DNA from: Omphalotus guepiniiformis
Lineage: Eukaryota; Basidiomycota; Agaricomycetes; Agaricales; Omphalotaceae
Direction of reading: 5' to 3'
Length of the DNA stretch: 64,000 nucleotides
Assembly (NCBI GenBank): GCA_028554645.1
Contig: JAQOOI010000078.1
Coordinates: forward strand, 186,001-250,000
The notes under the pieces were generated by a model. The model was not told the DNA's origin. It made no database searches and saw only the letters and a program-made list of their open reading frames with translations. The position numbers and the translations under genes were made by a program. Of the stretch, positions 20,946 through 32,628 are shown piece by piece; the first letter of the stretch is position 1; every line of letters starts with the position of its first letter.

Positions 20946-22570
20946 ATGGCGAATTCAAACAGTTTAGACGTGAGTTCATCAGCATCGCGACTGTATCCAT
21001 CATCTGACAGAATCTTCAGCGCGCCATCGAATTAGTCCAGAGAGCAATTGATGAGGACATCAAACAGAATTACGACGCCGCTTACAAGCAGTATATGAAC
21101 TCGTTGGATTATTTCATGCTAGCTTTGAAGTGTGGGTGCTTAGGATATCAGTTCAGTCTATCCGCGACTGACTTGATTCTGCAGATGAGAAGAACGAGAA
21201 GTCAAAGTTATTGATCCGGACAAAGATTAACGAGTATCTGGCTCGCGCAGAGAAACTGAAGGAACATCTGACTTTGCAAAATGAGAAACGAGGGAAGAGT
21301 GCATTGGGTGTTAACGGCGGTGGTGGTGGTGTGGGACCTGACGGGAAGAAGTGAGTCCGCAACATCTTCTCTTTACCCTCTTTCTAATAACGAGCCGCAG
21401 GAAGGATGGTGATGACAGCGATCCTGAGTTGAAGAAGTTACGCGATAATCTGGCTGGAGCGATTGTTACAGAGACGCCAGATGTGAAGTGGGACGACGTC
21501 GCTGGCCTCGAGGGAGCCAAAGCTTCACTAAAGGAGGCCGTTATATTACCGATCAAGTTCCCGCATCTGTTCACCGGAAAGCGTACGCCTTGGAAAGGTA
21601 TCCTGCTGTATGGCCCACCGGGTACTGGGAAATCGTATCTGGCAAAGGCGGTAGCAACCGAAGCCAAAAGCACATTCTTTAGTGTTAGTTCCAGTGATCT
21701 GGTCAGTAAATGGCAAGGAGACTCTGAACGGTAATCCATAACCCTTCAGCGACTTGTACTGGTACTCATTTATTTCGGCTCTCAGATTAGTGAAGCAATT
21801 ATTTGAACTGGCACGGGAGAATAAGCCGTCTATTATCTTCATTGATGAAATCGATTCACTTGCTGGAACACGTAACGAATCTGAATCTGAAGGGTCACGG
21901 AGGATAAAGACTGAGTTTCTTGTCCAGATGAATGGTGTTGGTCACGATGATACCGGTGTACTTGTTCTTGGTGCTACCAATATTCCGTGGCAACTAGACA
22001 ACGCTATCAAGCGACGGTGAGTAACATGTCTTAACACAACGCCTACAAAGTCTGATCTTTGCGTTAGGTTCGAGAAGAGAATATATATACCTCTCCCTGG
22101 TCCTGATGCACGGCGACGTATGTTCGAATTGCATGTCGGAACAACTCCTTGTCAGCTCTCACAAAAGGATTTTCGGGTGCTGGCAGATAAGACCGAAGGT
22201 TTTTCGGGTTCGGATATTGCTATCGTCGTGCGCGAAGCTCTTATGGAGCCAGTTCGGAAAGTACTTTCAGCCACACATTTTAAACGTGCTACCGACCCTG
22301 CGAATCCGGATGCTACTAAATGGACACCGTGCTCACCTGGGGATCCTGATGCAGTAGAAAAAACATGGGATGATGTCTCCTCGGATGAGCTATTAGAGCC
22401 GGTGTTGAAGTTGGCTGATTTCTTGAAATCGTTGGACAACACGAAGCCCACAGTGACGCAGGCGGATATCAAACGGCACGACGAATGGACGCAAGAATCT
22501 GGTATGTTTTTGGTCGTCTTTATGGTCACTTGGCTAAGCAGTTTGTACTACAGGTAACATTGGAGAGTAA
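20946..22570 (+). CDS. VPS4: ESCRT-disassembly AAA ATPase Vps4
   Basis: Multiple exons, about 430 residues. The N-terminal MIT domain reads [20 protein letters not shown] then [20 protein letters not shown] and binds ESCRT-III tails. A Gly-rich linker follows. The AAA domain has [11 protein letters not shown], Walker A GPPGTGKS, Walker [14 protein letters not shown], the [12 protein letters not shown] segment, [20 protein letters not shown] with the arginine fingers, and the Vps4-specific beta domain ([12 protein letters not shown]). The last intron lies just before the stop, so the protein ends [12 protein letters not shown]. It recycles ESCRT-III at endosomes and in membrane scission. VPS27 lies 30 kb away, probably by chance. 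Confidence 0.96.
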
Positions 22571-22801
22571 TACTGATATATAATGAACTGTGACGATTGG
22601 GTGTATTTATTGGGCGTACGATGTAGGATATCCTTAACCCATTGTGTCTATACTGGTCACTAGGTTGATTTAGCGTTCCCTGAAATCGCTAATTCTGACG
22701 AAAATGCTGCACCCGTAAGTACTCGATAACCTCCCCAGTGCTGCGGCTGACGGAGAAAGCGTGCAATTGATATGATGACGGTACATTTGCATAACACTAT
22801 C

Positions 22802-23879
22802 CTAATTTACTGTGTAAACTTCGTTCATCTTTTGCGCGAGGCTTTCCAGCTGCTCTACAGGTACTAGCATCATTCGTCCGCGTGTGTCAAGCCCAAATGA
22901 TTCGCTATCTCGGGGTTCGGGTGGTGCCGCACTAAACGTGTAGTCGACTGAGTATATAGATGCCTATTGTAAGACGCATCAGAGGGGGTAAGTAGAACTT
23001 ATCGAAACCACACACCTGCTTGATATACTCATCCTCTGGGTGGAAAGAGTATATTCCATCTGCAGGTCTCGAAATTTGAGCATTGGCAGCTTTTGACTTT
23101 TTGGTTCGCTTTGTAGACGGAGATTTCGCTTGTGAATTTGATAGATAGGTCTCTTCCTCCATGGATAGATGGTATGTCCGTGATACAATGATGAAGTGGC
23201 TGAATTTGAATGGATGACCCTGTAGGGAAGTGTCATCAGTGCGAGATCGGTGATAGCAAGGGTTTTCGACGACACACTTCAGAGACTTCCCTCTTTAGCT
23301 CTTCTATTAGCATACGATACATCGGAGGTATAACCTGAACAGGCATATTGATGAGACGTTCACAGACGATAAAACCGACATGGTTTTCCGTTTGTGAGAA
23401 GAGATTTTGGAGGGAGGAGTGAAAATTGGGATTTGAAGACGATTTAGAGAGGAAATATGAGGCTAATGCCTTGATAGACGGGTGATCCTACGTCGGCATC
23501 TATTAGCTCACGTCCAGAGATGCGCCTATACATAGAGCTTACTTTGTGTTGGTGCATATTCAGCACCGTCAACAGTGCGTATGGATCACTTTCCTCTCCG
23601 TCTGTCTTAATTGTTGTACCGATCGTCGGTTGGCTTAAAATGAGCTCTGTAAGCTCGTGAAGATGGAAAGTTTCTGCATCTCTATTGAAAAGCTGTGTCA
23701 AGAGATGCTTTATTGCATGATAGTCGACAGTAGGGTTCGGATTGTGGAAATCGAAATCTACATCGATCGTGCTCTACTGAACAAACTTGAATGAAGATTG
23801 GAGCATGAGAGTAGTATGCAAGACTCACAACGTCGGAGTCAGATTCTGAAGAAGCTTCATTCGTCTTTCGTTTCCCCAT
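22802..23879 (-). CDS. BCP1: BCP1/BCCIP family protein
   Basis: Several exons, starting MGKRKTNEASSESDSD (acidic, Ser-rich). Then come VDFDFHNPNPTVDYHAIKHL, LTQLFNRDAETFHLHELTEL, LSQPTIGTTIKTDGEESDPY and ALLTVLNMHQH, the BCCIP core. The later exons include HVGFIVCERLINMPVQVIPP, the SRTYHL strand, SFHPEDEYIKQ and ESFGLDTRGRMMLVPVEQL. In yeast, Bcp1 is a nuclear protein that chaperones uL14 (Rpl23) and helps export Mss4; animal BCCIP binds BRCA2 and p21. A basic insertion (STKRTKKSKAANAQ) between the last two strands may be a nuclear localisation signal. It is convergent with VPS4 and divergent from CAND1 at only 205 bp. Confidence 0.9.
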
Positions 23880-24084
23880 GATAAGTAGTGAAAGTGTAGT
23901 CAAAGCAGAAAATAAAAAATGCGTTGGAATTCTCAGACTGCATATATTATACAAAAGCCTTTGATCATAACAGATGTACATTACGCGCCGCAAAAGGAGC
24001 GCCCGCGGCATCTCAGTCGAGTGGCCCCTTCACCAGTTGGCTGCCACAGTTCTTTATTCTTCCTTCCTTCAAACTATCGTCAAG

Positions 24085-27000
24085 ATGACGAAGACATACC
24101 AGATGAACAGTCTCATCGAAAAGGTAGTTTATCAATTTTATCTGGCTAGATCCGCTTCCTATATCTAAGTTTCGTATCCTATCTTTAGATGCAGTCGCCA
24201 GACCAGGACTTTAGGCATGATCGCGTTCAGCGGAATCGGGTTTCGATTGTTAATGATGTTTTTTTCAGGTTCATGAGTCTGAACGACTTGATGACAGAAG
24301 TCAAGGCAGATCCGAACTGTTTTCTAGGGGATGAAGTCGTGGAGAACAAAGTATTGAAGCAGGTTCTTAATCTGGTGGAAGACAAGATTTCCGAGGTCAA
24401 GAATCAAGCTGTAAAATGGTATCATTTGCAATCCCTTTCTATCATGCACGGTAACTCAGATCGAAGTCAGCCTTGGTCAACTCATCAAGATTCTTCGACA
24501 AACTCAGATGGAGATCGTTGTGGACAAACTGATCGAGTTCTCCGGAGGCAAAGATGACGAGTTGCGGGATATCTCAGGTTTAGGTGCGAAGGATTCCGTC
24601 TTATTCTTTGTTATATCTGACAATATCACCAGCGCTCAAGACGATTACGGCGGAGTTGCCACCGGACGGAAGAGTGGCGGCGTCAGCTTGTGCAAAGTTG
24701 ACTCCGAAACTTCTCGGGCAGATTGAAAGTGTACGAAAGATGTCGTTGGGTTTTTGTTCGTTATTGACGCGTGTCTGAATAGCCCGATACACCCCCCGAG
24801 GCCCTAGTCGAAACATTGTCCATCCTGTCCATCCTCATAAGTCGATTCCCAACACATATATCTAGCGCCTCATTGTCCCAGCCACCTCTTCATGTCCTTG
24901 CACCTCTGCTCTCTCATCCCCGACCCGTTGTGCGAAAGCGTGCAATTGTCGCCCTGTCCCAATTCATCCCGATTTCTCCACCGGATCTGTTTACAGAGCT
25001 TTTGCAAAACAATGTGTTCCCCTTCCTTGCTCCCTCAGTCAGCTTCGAAAAACAGAGAACGACTGTGCAGCTAGTTGCTGCCGTTGCCAAACATTCTCCA
25101 GCTCAACTTGCACCTGTGCTGGGTGATATTGTACCTGCCATCATTAAGGCCGTACAAAGAGATGATGATGAGCTACGGGAAGGATGTTTGCAGGTATGGA
25201 AATGGTCACCTCACTTGAGCCTTCATGATTTCTGAAGTACTTTCAGGCGTTGGAAGTATTAGTGCTACGGTGCCCATCGGAGGTGACCCCTTACCTATCA
25301 TCGATAATACAAGTGGGCAATCAATTCATCAAGTATGATCCTGTAGGTTTTCTCACTTTTTGTCTGACATGACTGTGCTGAAGAGGGCTAGAATTATGCT
25401 GGTGGCGACGAAGACGAGGAAATGGCCGATGCAGACGAGGAAGATGAGGAAGACGATGACTTGGACGAGTAGGCCGACGTTTGCCTCTGCTTTCTGTAGC
25501 TGACATAACTGGTATAGGTACTCTGACGATGAAGACACTTCCTATAAAATTCGCCGTTCCGCGACGAAGCTTCTTGCTGCAATAATTGGCACGCGTCCGG
25601 AACTACTTTCTACTGTCTATAAAGATGTCTCGCCTGTGCTCATCTCTCGTTTTGGTGACCGGGAAGATAATGTCAGGCTTGAAATATGGGCAACCTACGG
25701 GACGCTCCTCAATCAGACTGCAGTCTATGGGGGTCTACCACAAGCCAAGGACGATGTTACAGGTGCAAAGCGGAAGCGGGAGACAGAGAATATGGATGTG
25801 GAGGAAGGTCCTTATTCGTTGCTCAAAGCTCAAGTCCCGGCGCTCTCTAAAGCTCTCTTGAACCAGTTGAAGTCGGCCAAGACTCCGCCTGCGACATTGC
25901 AGGCCGGGTTTGCCTTGCTTTACTCTTTATTGAATGTTTTGCCCGGATCGTTGTCTGGTCAGGTGCCGCTGATCACATCTACCTCAAAGTTCGTTCTGTC
26001 CCAACCCCCTACCGCGTCCACGGCTACCCTTTACCTAACCTGTCTATCCTTCCTCGCACTGTTCTTCTCTACCCACTCTCCACCTACGTACTCGTCCTCT
26101 CTTTCTTCTTTGACACCTGCTTTGCTAAAGTCAACAGCAGAAAGACACCCGCGTGTCGCTTCCGAATCATTCCGTGTGTTCTCTTCATTGCTTCAAGCTC
26201 TCAAGCCAGTGAAAGGCGCGGACTGGACTGAACCGCTTTATGATCAAGCTGTAGCGCGCCTGACCAGTCATGACACTGATGCCGAAGTGAGAGGCTGTGT
26301 TGAGGATTGCATTGCGGACTTGTGGATTTGTGCTACCGATGTCGTCAGGGGCAAAAACAAGAAGGAATGGGAAGCTATCTGCAGGCAAACTGGAAAGGTG
26401 GACGGTGCTGTCAAGGTTGTGATCAAAGTTGCAAGGGATGTTAGCATTGGAGATGATTGGGTCAACGGGTGTATGGACTGGATTTTAGGTTTGTTGAAGA
26501 AGACTGGAAGAACTGGGAAGGCAGAGATCTTTATTGCTTTGGACGTTCTATTGAGAAGGTAAGTTTTACTTGTTCATGAGCAAGCACACTTTGATTGATG
26601 ATAGCTACCAGTTACACTACCAATGTACCTCCCGGTCTTCCTGCCGCCCTCATTGGACACATCAGGCCTTATATCTCCGTCTCAGACATTTCTCTACTGT
26701 CCCAAGCTCTGTCGACATTGACGATTCTTCTGGAGCTTGCGCCTGCTACAACGTTCCCTGAAGTGGAGAAAAATCTTTTGTCAGAGATATATATCATCTC
26801 ACACTCGCCTCTCATCGGTGGAGCTGCGCTAGAATCTTTGCTGAATTTCTATGCCGCTCTCGTGAGCGCAGATCAGCAGATTGCTACACATGTTGTGCCG
26901 AACTTGGTGTTGTCCGCAGAGAAGGCACCGAAGGGCGAAGGAAGTCCTGCCAATGTATCCAAATGTATTGCTCAGGTGGTGAAGAGCCATCAGGGTATTG

Positions 27001-28604
27001 CAGCCGGAGTCATCGCTGAGTATTCCAAGAATATCAAGGTGCGCTTTCCATTGGCGCTCATGGATAGGTGCTGACTCTTCGGTAAAATAGCCATCATCAA
27101 AGGCCAAGCCATCTTTAGTTGTTTTGAGTCTGCTCATCACGGGTGAACTTGGACGTTTCATGTATGTGATTCTCCTATAATCTGGCAGAACACCTCTCAA
27201 CCTGCTGTTAGCGACATGTCTCCTCAGCACGACACATTCACTAATGCTATCGAACACTTTTCCGCTGAGCAAGAAGAAGTTCGATCTGCCGCTTCCTTTG
27301 CTGCAGGTGCGTGACATCCTTTGCCAGCTGTCCATGACGGTGAATGATGTACAAGTTCGGTGATAGGCAACATTGCCATTGGCAATCTACATCAGTTCCT
27401 ACCCGCTATCGTCAAGATGGTGCAAAGCGATGCTAAGAAACGTCTATTGTCGCTGCATGCTCTTAAGGAGGTCAGATATATCACTAATCGGACAAAGAAT
27501 GTTCATTCATTTTTCTGCTGTTGCAGGTGGTAAATCATTGCTCGCATGGCCAATTAGAAGGTGTTGCTGATCTGCTTTGGGTCCCGCTCTTTGAAAACTC
27601 TGAAAATTCGGAGGAAACGACTCGGAATGTTGCTGCTGCATGTCTAGGGAAATTAGCAACTACCCATCCCTCAAAATACCTACCACAGCTTCATGTAAGT
27701 GGGATCTTCGACGTTGTGAAGCATTGTGTCAGTTTTTGACGTTGATTTAGGCTCGGATTCGTGACGTGAACCCTGCGGCCAGAGCGACAGTGGTAGCCGC
27801 CATTCGATATACGTTCGCGGACACTGCACAATCCTACGACGAACTGCTTTCTCCCCTGCTGGTCGATTTCTTGTCTTTGATGACAGATGAAGATCTGGTA
27901 TGCGCAGATGCAAATCTAGAAGGTTCTTTCCGCTAACTTGGTTTCTGACCGTTCGCAGACTTGCACTATCGGCCTTGAACTCTGCTGCTCGTACCAAACC
28001 TCATCTGATCAGAGATCATCTATCAGTACTCTTACCTAACTTGTACAAGGAGACCGTCGTGAATCCTGATCTTATTCGGACTGTTCAAATGGGACCCTGG
28101 ACGCACAAAGTTGATGACGGTTTAGAGGCACGCAAAACGGCCTACGAGACAATGTACACTTTGGTAAGTGACTGCACAGAGTTACCTGACAGATAATCTC
28201 GTACTCATTCATTGGTATAGCTTGACACTTGCCTAACTAAAGTGGATCTGCACGATTTCCTTGGCCGCGTCTTTCCTGGCCTCTCAGATGACTCTGATGA
28301 AATCAAGGTCATTTCGCATATGATGCTTTTCCGACTGTCACAGGTTGCTCCTGCTGCAGTTTCTCAGAGGTTAGACGAGGTCACTCCTCAGCTTGAGAAG
28401 ACAATGAAGGGTGCTACTGTCACAAAGGACACGGTTAAGCAGGACTTAGAGAGGGCCGCAGAATTACAACGTAGTGCGCTACGGGCGATTGCTGCCCTTA
28501 GTAAAATTGGATTGGGTGTCTCACCCCGTTTCGATACGTTTGTGGATGAAATGAAGAGGAATCCGCAATGGGGCATTGAGTTCAAGGAACTCATAGGACA
28601 ATAA
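24085..28604 (+). CDS. CAND1: CAND1, cullin exchange factor (HEAT repeats)
   Basis: A gene with well over ten exons, about 1,200 residues of HEAT repeats. It starts MTKTYQMNSLIEKMQSPDQD and FRFMSLNDLMTEVKAD, typical of CAND1 N-termini. After HEAT repeats such as SEVKNQAVKCLGQLIKI comes an acidic insert (GGDEDEEMADADEEDEEDDD), then YSDDEDTSYKIRRSATKLLA, both CAND1 hallmarks. The C-terminal TIP120 region includes LDTCLTKVDLHDFLGRVFPG and ends FKELIGQ. CAND1 binds unneddylated cullin-Rbx1 and swaps substrate receptors of SCF ubiquitin ligases. The order of landmarks and the length fit the family. Individual exon junctions were only checked where motifs demanded it. Confidence 0.93.
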
Positions 28605-28744
28605 TGATGGCACAATTACATCCAGCATGTACGATACACTTAATTACTAAATAAAATGATTGTACTTTGTTTCATTAAGAATCCGTCGCCTTTCAGAGCT
28701 GTCATCTGGGATAAAATATTCTGACCCTGGCAAAGCTGACGGCT

Positions 28745-29081
28745 ATGATTGAGTTATCTGCGTAGAGTCAGTCAAATCCAACTTGTTTGATTCTTGTTCC
28801 GCCATAGCGCAGTCACACTAGATACCATTGGCTTAGAATGTATGGTTAACGAAGGAATTATTGACTGACATTTAGACAATCGTCAACACGCACAGTAGTC
28901 CTGCTGAGGAGGCCGTGGGGTTAATTATGGATTACTTGTTTCCGAAATCATCTCGCCCTCACCTTAGGGCCTCTGCAACGTTATTTCAGTCAATCATATA
29001 TGACAAGAGCGGGTAAGTCTCACGAGACGTGCTCAGACTGTAGTCATCGCTAGTTTCAAGGTCATTGGGCATGAATCCTGA
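28745..29081 (+). CDS. Candidate four-exon mini-gene
   Basis: Not recognised and tentative. Four pieces join in frame. They are 28745-28761 (MIELSA), 28808-28844 (AVTLDTIGLECM), 28876-29012 (TIVNTHSSPAEEAVGLIMDY then LFPKSSRPHLRASATLFQSI) and 29054-29081 (KVIGHES, stop). This gives about 73 residues. The donor at 29013 is GTAAGT and acceptors are ATAG, TTAG and CTAG. The second intron would be only 31 nt, shorter than usual, which weakens the model. The last 20 bp overlap the 3' end of the DUF6534 gene on the other strand. It may be a real small gene, the end of a truncated older gene, or chance. Confidence 0.3.
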
Positions 29082-30532
29082 AGATGCACCAGTTAATGAA
29101 CGGCCCATGCATGGGCCCATATGGCTTACGAATTGGCCCGCGACCAACTGTCACCAGGCTTGAGGGTCGGTCACCGCCTGGTATTTGATCTGAAGCCCAC
29201 AAGCGCTTCCTTGAGTTCAGGGAATAGAGCAGCGTCAAGGCATATAATCGACACATGTACCACTCCATGACAGTAGAGACTGACGGCCTTGTTAGTAAAT
29301 CATAACCAGCGCACACCTGCGGAAATCGTACCATTAGATGCGGGCTGGATCAAGTAGGAAATCAGAGTAGCCAATGCAAAGACGGCAGTAATTGACCCGG
29401 ACTGGTTCGGCGGTTTGAGAACATCACTGGATATATTGCATAACAAGGAGGGCTCGCCTGAAGGGATATCGTGATAAGGCGACGCAAGACGCTGAGGAAG
29501 CTTTAATCATATCCAATGCTGCAAAAAGAAAGTGCTCACGTATTGGTGCGATGGAGCCCCGCTTGTCGCCGACGATACAGCTGCCAGGCGAGTGCCAACG
29601 CGATTGAGACATCTAGAAGCGTTATAAAGTCGTTTGAGTGTTCAGAGGACTAGAAATGGACGTACCTGCACCTGCACCTGCGACAAACCAAACATTGATA
29701 GGTGCATTGAGCAGAATCCTTTGATCCAGTGCACGATATTTGAGGACCATTCCTGCGGTCATCCAAGAGGCAACAAACTAAAGACTCGAGAAACTTTAGA
29801 TCAACAAATACAGCTGCAGTGCTCTTACTGACACAAGCGACGGATGGCAGTACCAGGATACTCATTACATACCAATTCTTTCCAGCCCTATGGAAAGACG
29901 GTAAGATGACAACGCCCTGTCGTGTGAACAAGGACATACAATTGAATGAATCGATAAATTAGAAATCCTTGTACAATAGCAGCGGTGAAAGCGGTAGCAC
30001 CAATATATATTGGAACTGGCCAGAACTGAATGCATATCAATTAGGTCAGCCTCGTAATACATTGCCGTAACACCATGACAATACAGGGACCTACTTGATT
30101 TTGCAGATAAAGGACGTCGCCTGGAACGCCGCAGTAATTCATATAATAGAAGGACGACTGTCAAGGGGAAGCATATGAATTGATCGATTAGCTTACCCCA
30201 GTGAGTTATGCAGTACTGACACGGATGAGAAATCAGCATACTGGATGAAAGAGAAAGAACAAGTTGAATCACCAAGTAGTTACTGGCGCATGCAGCAGCG
30301 AGAGCCACACAATCGGAAAACATGGTCATGAACACAATTAATTTGAGGAAAATCGCATCCTTCGGAAAGGAGTAGTAGTAGCGCCACCCCCATACCAATT
30401 CCAACGCGAATAGGCCTGTAGCACCCCAGGTACTGACGTAGTCAGGACCTACAAATTAGCCCGTAAATTTGCTAGAGAAGTTATGAATTACCCAATGAGC
30501 AAGGTTCCAAGGACGCTATCCAGTTCACCCAT
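29062..30532 (-). CDS. DUF6534-type seven-helix membrane protein, copy 1
   Basis: Several exons. It starts MGELDSVLGTLLIG, continues after an intron as PDYVSTWGATGLFALELVWG, then WRYYYSFPKDAIFLKLIVFM and further hydrophobic segments. Near the C-terminus is the characteristic MCRLYALTLLYSLNSRKRLW followed by a hydrophilic tail. This arrangement (short extracellular start, about seven helices, a xPKDxxxLK loop, and SxLYxxxLLxxLNxRxxL at the end of the last helix) is that of the DUF6534 proteins expanded in Agaricomycetes. Their function is unknown. Its close relative lies at 32629-34303 on the same strand. Internal exon junctions are not all resolved. Confidence 0.75.
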
Positions 30533-32628
30533 TTCACTGGTCGCAGGAAAGGAGGTTGAAGGGACTCGCAAATGGCGGGTACTGGAGAAAGGGTGAAATG
30601 GACCACTTCAATTTATGTATGTACATAAAATCGACCGATCTTGACGACATCTACTTAGAATAACCGGCGACCCTGACGTGGATATCGGACAGAAGGTTTC
30701 ACGGCTTTTCCGTGGGTCTGTGCCGAATGAAATATTCCGTCAACCACTGAATACAAAGTCATTGCAATGTCGAACGCGGGAGACGAACACATCAGAGATA
30801 TTTAGCAAAAAGTATCCGAAATCGACATGGACCTAGACTAAGCCAACTCCAGACTAGACGCTTTCACTGTCACACAGACCCGCCAATGGCCTGCGTAGCA
30901 AAGTAGAAGATACCAAACCTTATAACCTGCCATTCTGGATTCAAAGTTGAGCGCGTTTCCAAGGGACGTGAACTGCGACCCGTCCATACTGCTGAATGTC
31001 AGCTGTACATCTTATTGCAGAAGCGACGACAGACCCAGTACTCGTGGTAGACCAACCGCATTGACTATCTCAATTGCTTTAGCGCTAGAGGACTGACTAG
31101 TGACTGCGATGCCTCTGAATATAGCTAAATTCGTGATATCTCCGCTAGCTATGTTTGCGACATCGAGCACAATCTTCCCGTTAAACTTTGGCCCAAGTTA
31201 CGAGGAAGGATAGTGTTTCGAGCGGAATACAAGTCATTGGTCGTAGCAGTCGTAGCAGTCTGAAACAAGAGCCCGTCACTGATGGAAAACTTGTCAATGG
31301 TTGTGTCCAGGTTGTGGTCCCACTCCCGACTCGGGCCGACCCGAGGTGAAAGTATCAGTACCCATGGGGGAAGCGACGGTGACGGAGGGTGACGGTTAGG
31401 AGTGGAAGATGGTAGGTCTCGGACCACGTGTTATCGCTGCCGAGTTCAAGTTCAACACTTGGCCAACCGTCAGAGCTCCAGGTGATTGGTGCTACATAAG
31501 CCAGGAATACGACCGCTCGAGGGAATCCAACGTCAGGAATTGGGGTTACAGGGGAAAGCGTCAGTCCACAGCTTGTGCATGGACCAAAACGGTCTGCTAG
31601 TAGCGAAGGTAGGTCGTTGAGAATGTGATAAGCACCATCGCTTTTATAAGAAGCGAGAACCTTTAGGAGATTGATGCATGGTCGAAGCGGAATGATCGTG
31701 TCACCGACACGGATGACGTCCAGGTGTGCTAGATCTTCCCAGAAGATTGACGAAAAACCGTATCACGTTTCGAAGTTGCTACCGTTGAGGCTTTTACAAT
31801 CACTGGGTGGAGGGGCACATTCAGTGAAGACTGTGAGTTGTTCAAAGTCAGTGCTCAAACGAACGGCGTAGCAAGCAATCTACTCACACGCAACCAACTA
31901 GCTCTGACAGCAGGTTTCACGAGACGAGTTGGCAGTTGGTAGCTGCGATTATGGATGGCTCCGAATCAGCCCATTCCTCAACGCGTACCATGCATTCGAT
32001 TTCGCGTCTCTTTGAGTTCGTCACCTGAAATACTGGAAGAGCAGGTGATGATTGGGAATTGTTTCTACTTTTCTCCTCCGAAAGAGATGTGTTGCGAACG
32101 GTCTGCGGATGAGCATTGAAAGATCGACTGTCGATGAGACGCATACGACGAGACTCTTCCTCTACTGCTCTAGAGAAACTGCATCATTTGCAACGCATTG
32201 TCTGCAAAAGGTTCTCCTAGTCGTCGAACAAAGTAATGGATCAACCAGTCTTGAGCAACATAGTGGCTGGTATTGGCGCGCAAAAGTCTCGAACAGTAAT
32301 ATTTCCAAGTGTTTTCAGAAATAGAGATCGTGATTCGTGAACTACGCTTTGACATGGGTGGACAGAAGAGGACAGAAGGAAAGTGACGGTCACGTTGAGT
32401 CACTGTCACATACACTTCCACCCAGGCTTCCAAACGAGACCACCTCAATATCTCATTGATATCTCGTTCATATATTTGTCCCTTGTAAGTAATTCTGACT
32501 GATACATAATAACAATGTATAGGACAAGGAATAAAGTGACAGTATACATCGAGTTCGAAGAGACAAAGCGGTCGCCGCCTAGTACTGTCAACTGCAGCAA
32601 TGCCAGGTATCAAAAATGGGCCAGAAGG
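30533..32628. other. Stretch between DUF6534 copies; decayed sequence
   Basis: No intact gene is found in 2.1 kb. The minus strand of about 31010-31850 has protein-like segments in different frames (see the pseudogene entry). The rest has short open frames without motifs. Confidence 0.4.
31010..31850 (-). pseudogene. Possible decayed gene of unknown family
   Basis: Read on the minus strand, several segments look protein-like but cannot be joined without a frame change or stop. In order they are ECAPPPSDCKSLNGSNFET followed by a stop, FWEDLAHLDVIRVGDTIIPL, YHILNDLPSLLADRFGPC, WSSDGWPSVELELGSDNTWS, HNLDTTIDKFSISDGLLFQT and FNGKIVLDVANIASGDITNL. Some joins could be unseen introns, so this may also be a multi-exon gene that I failed to model. 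I do not recognise the family. The DUF6534 copies on either side suggest the duplication bracketed an older gene. Confidence 0.25.

Noticed and set aside
30533..32628. Transposon remnant
   Set aside because: No terminal repeats, target duplications or transposase/reverse transcriptase motifs were seen.
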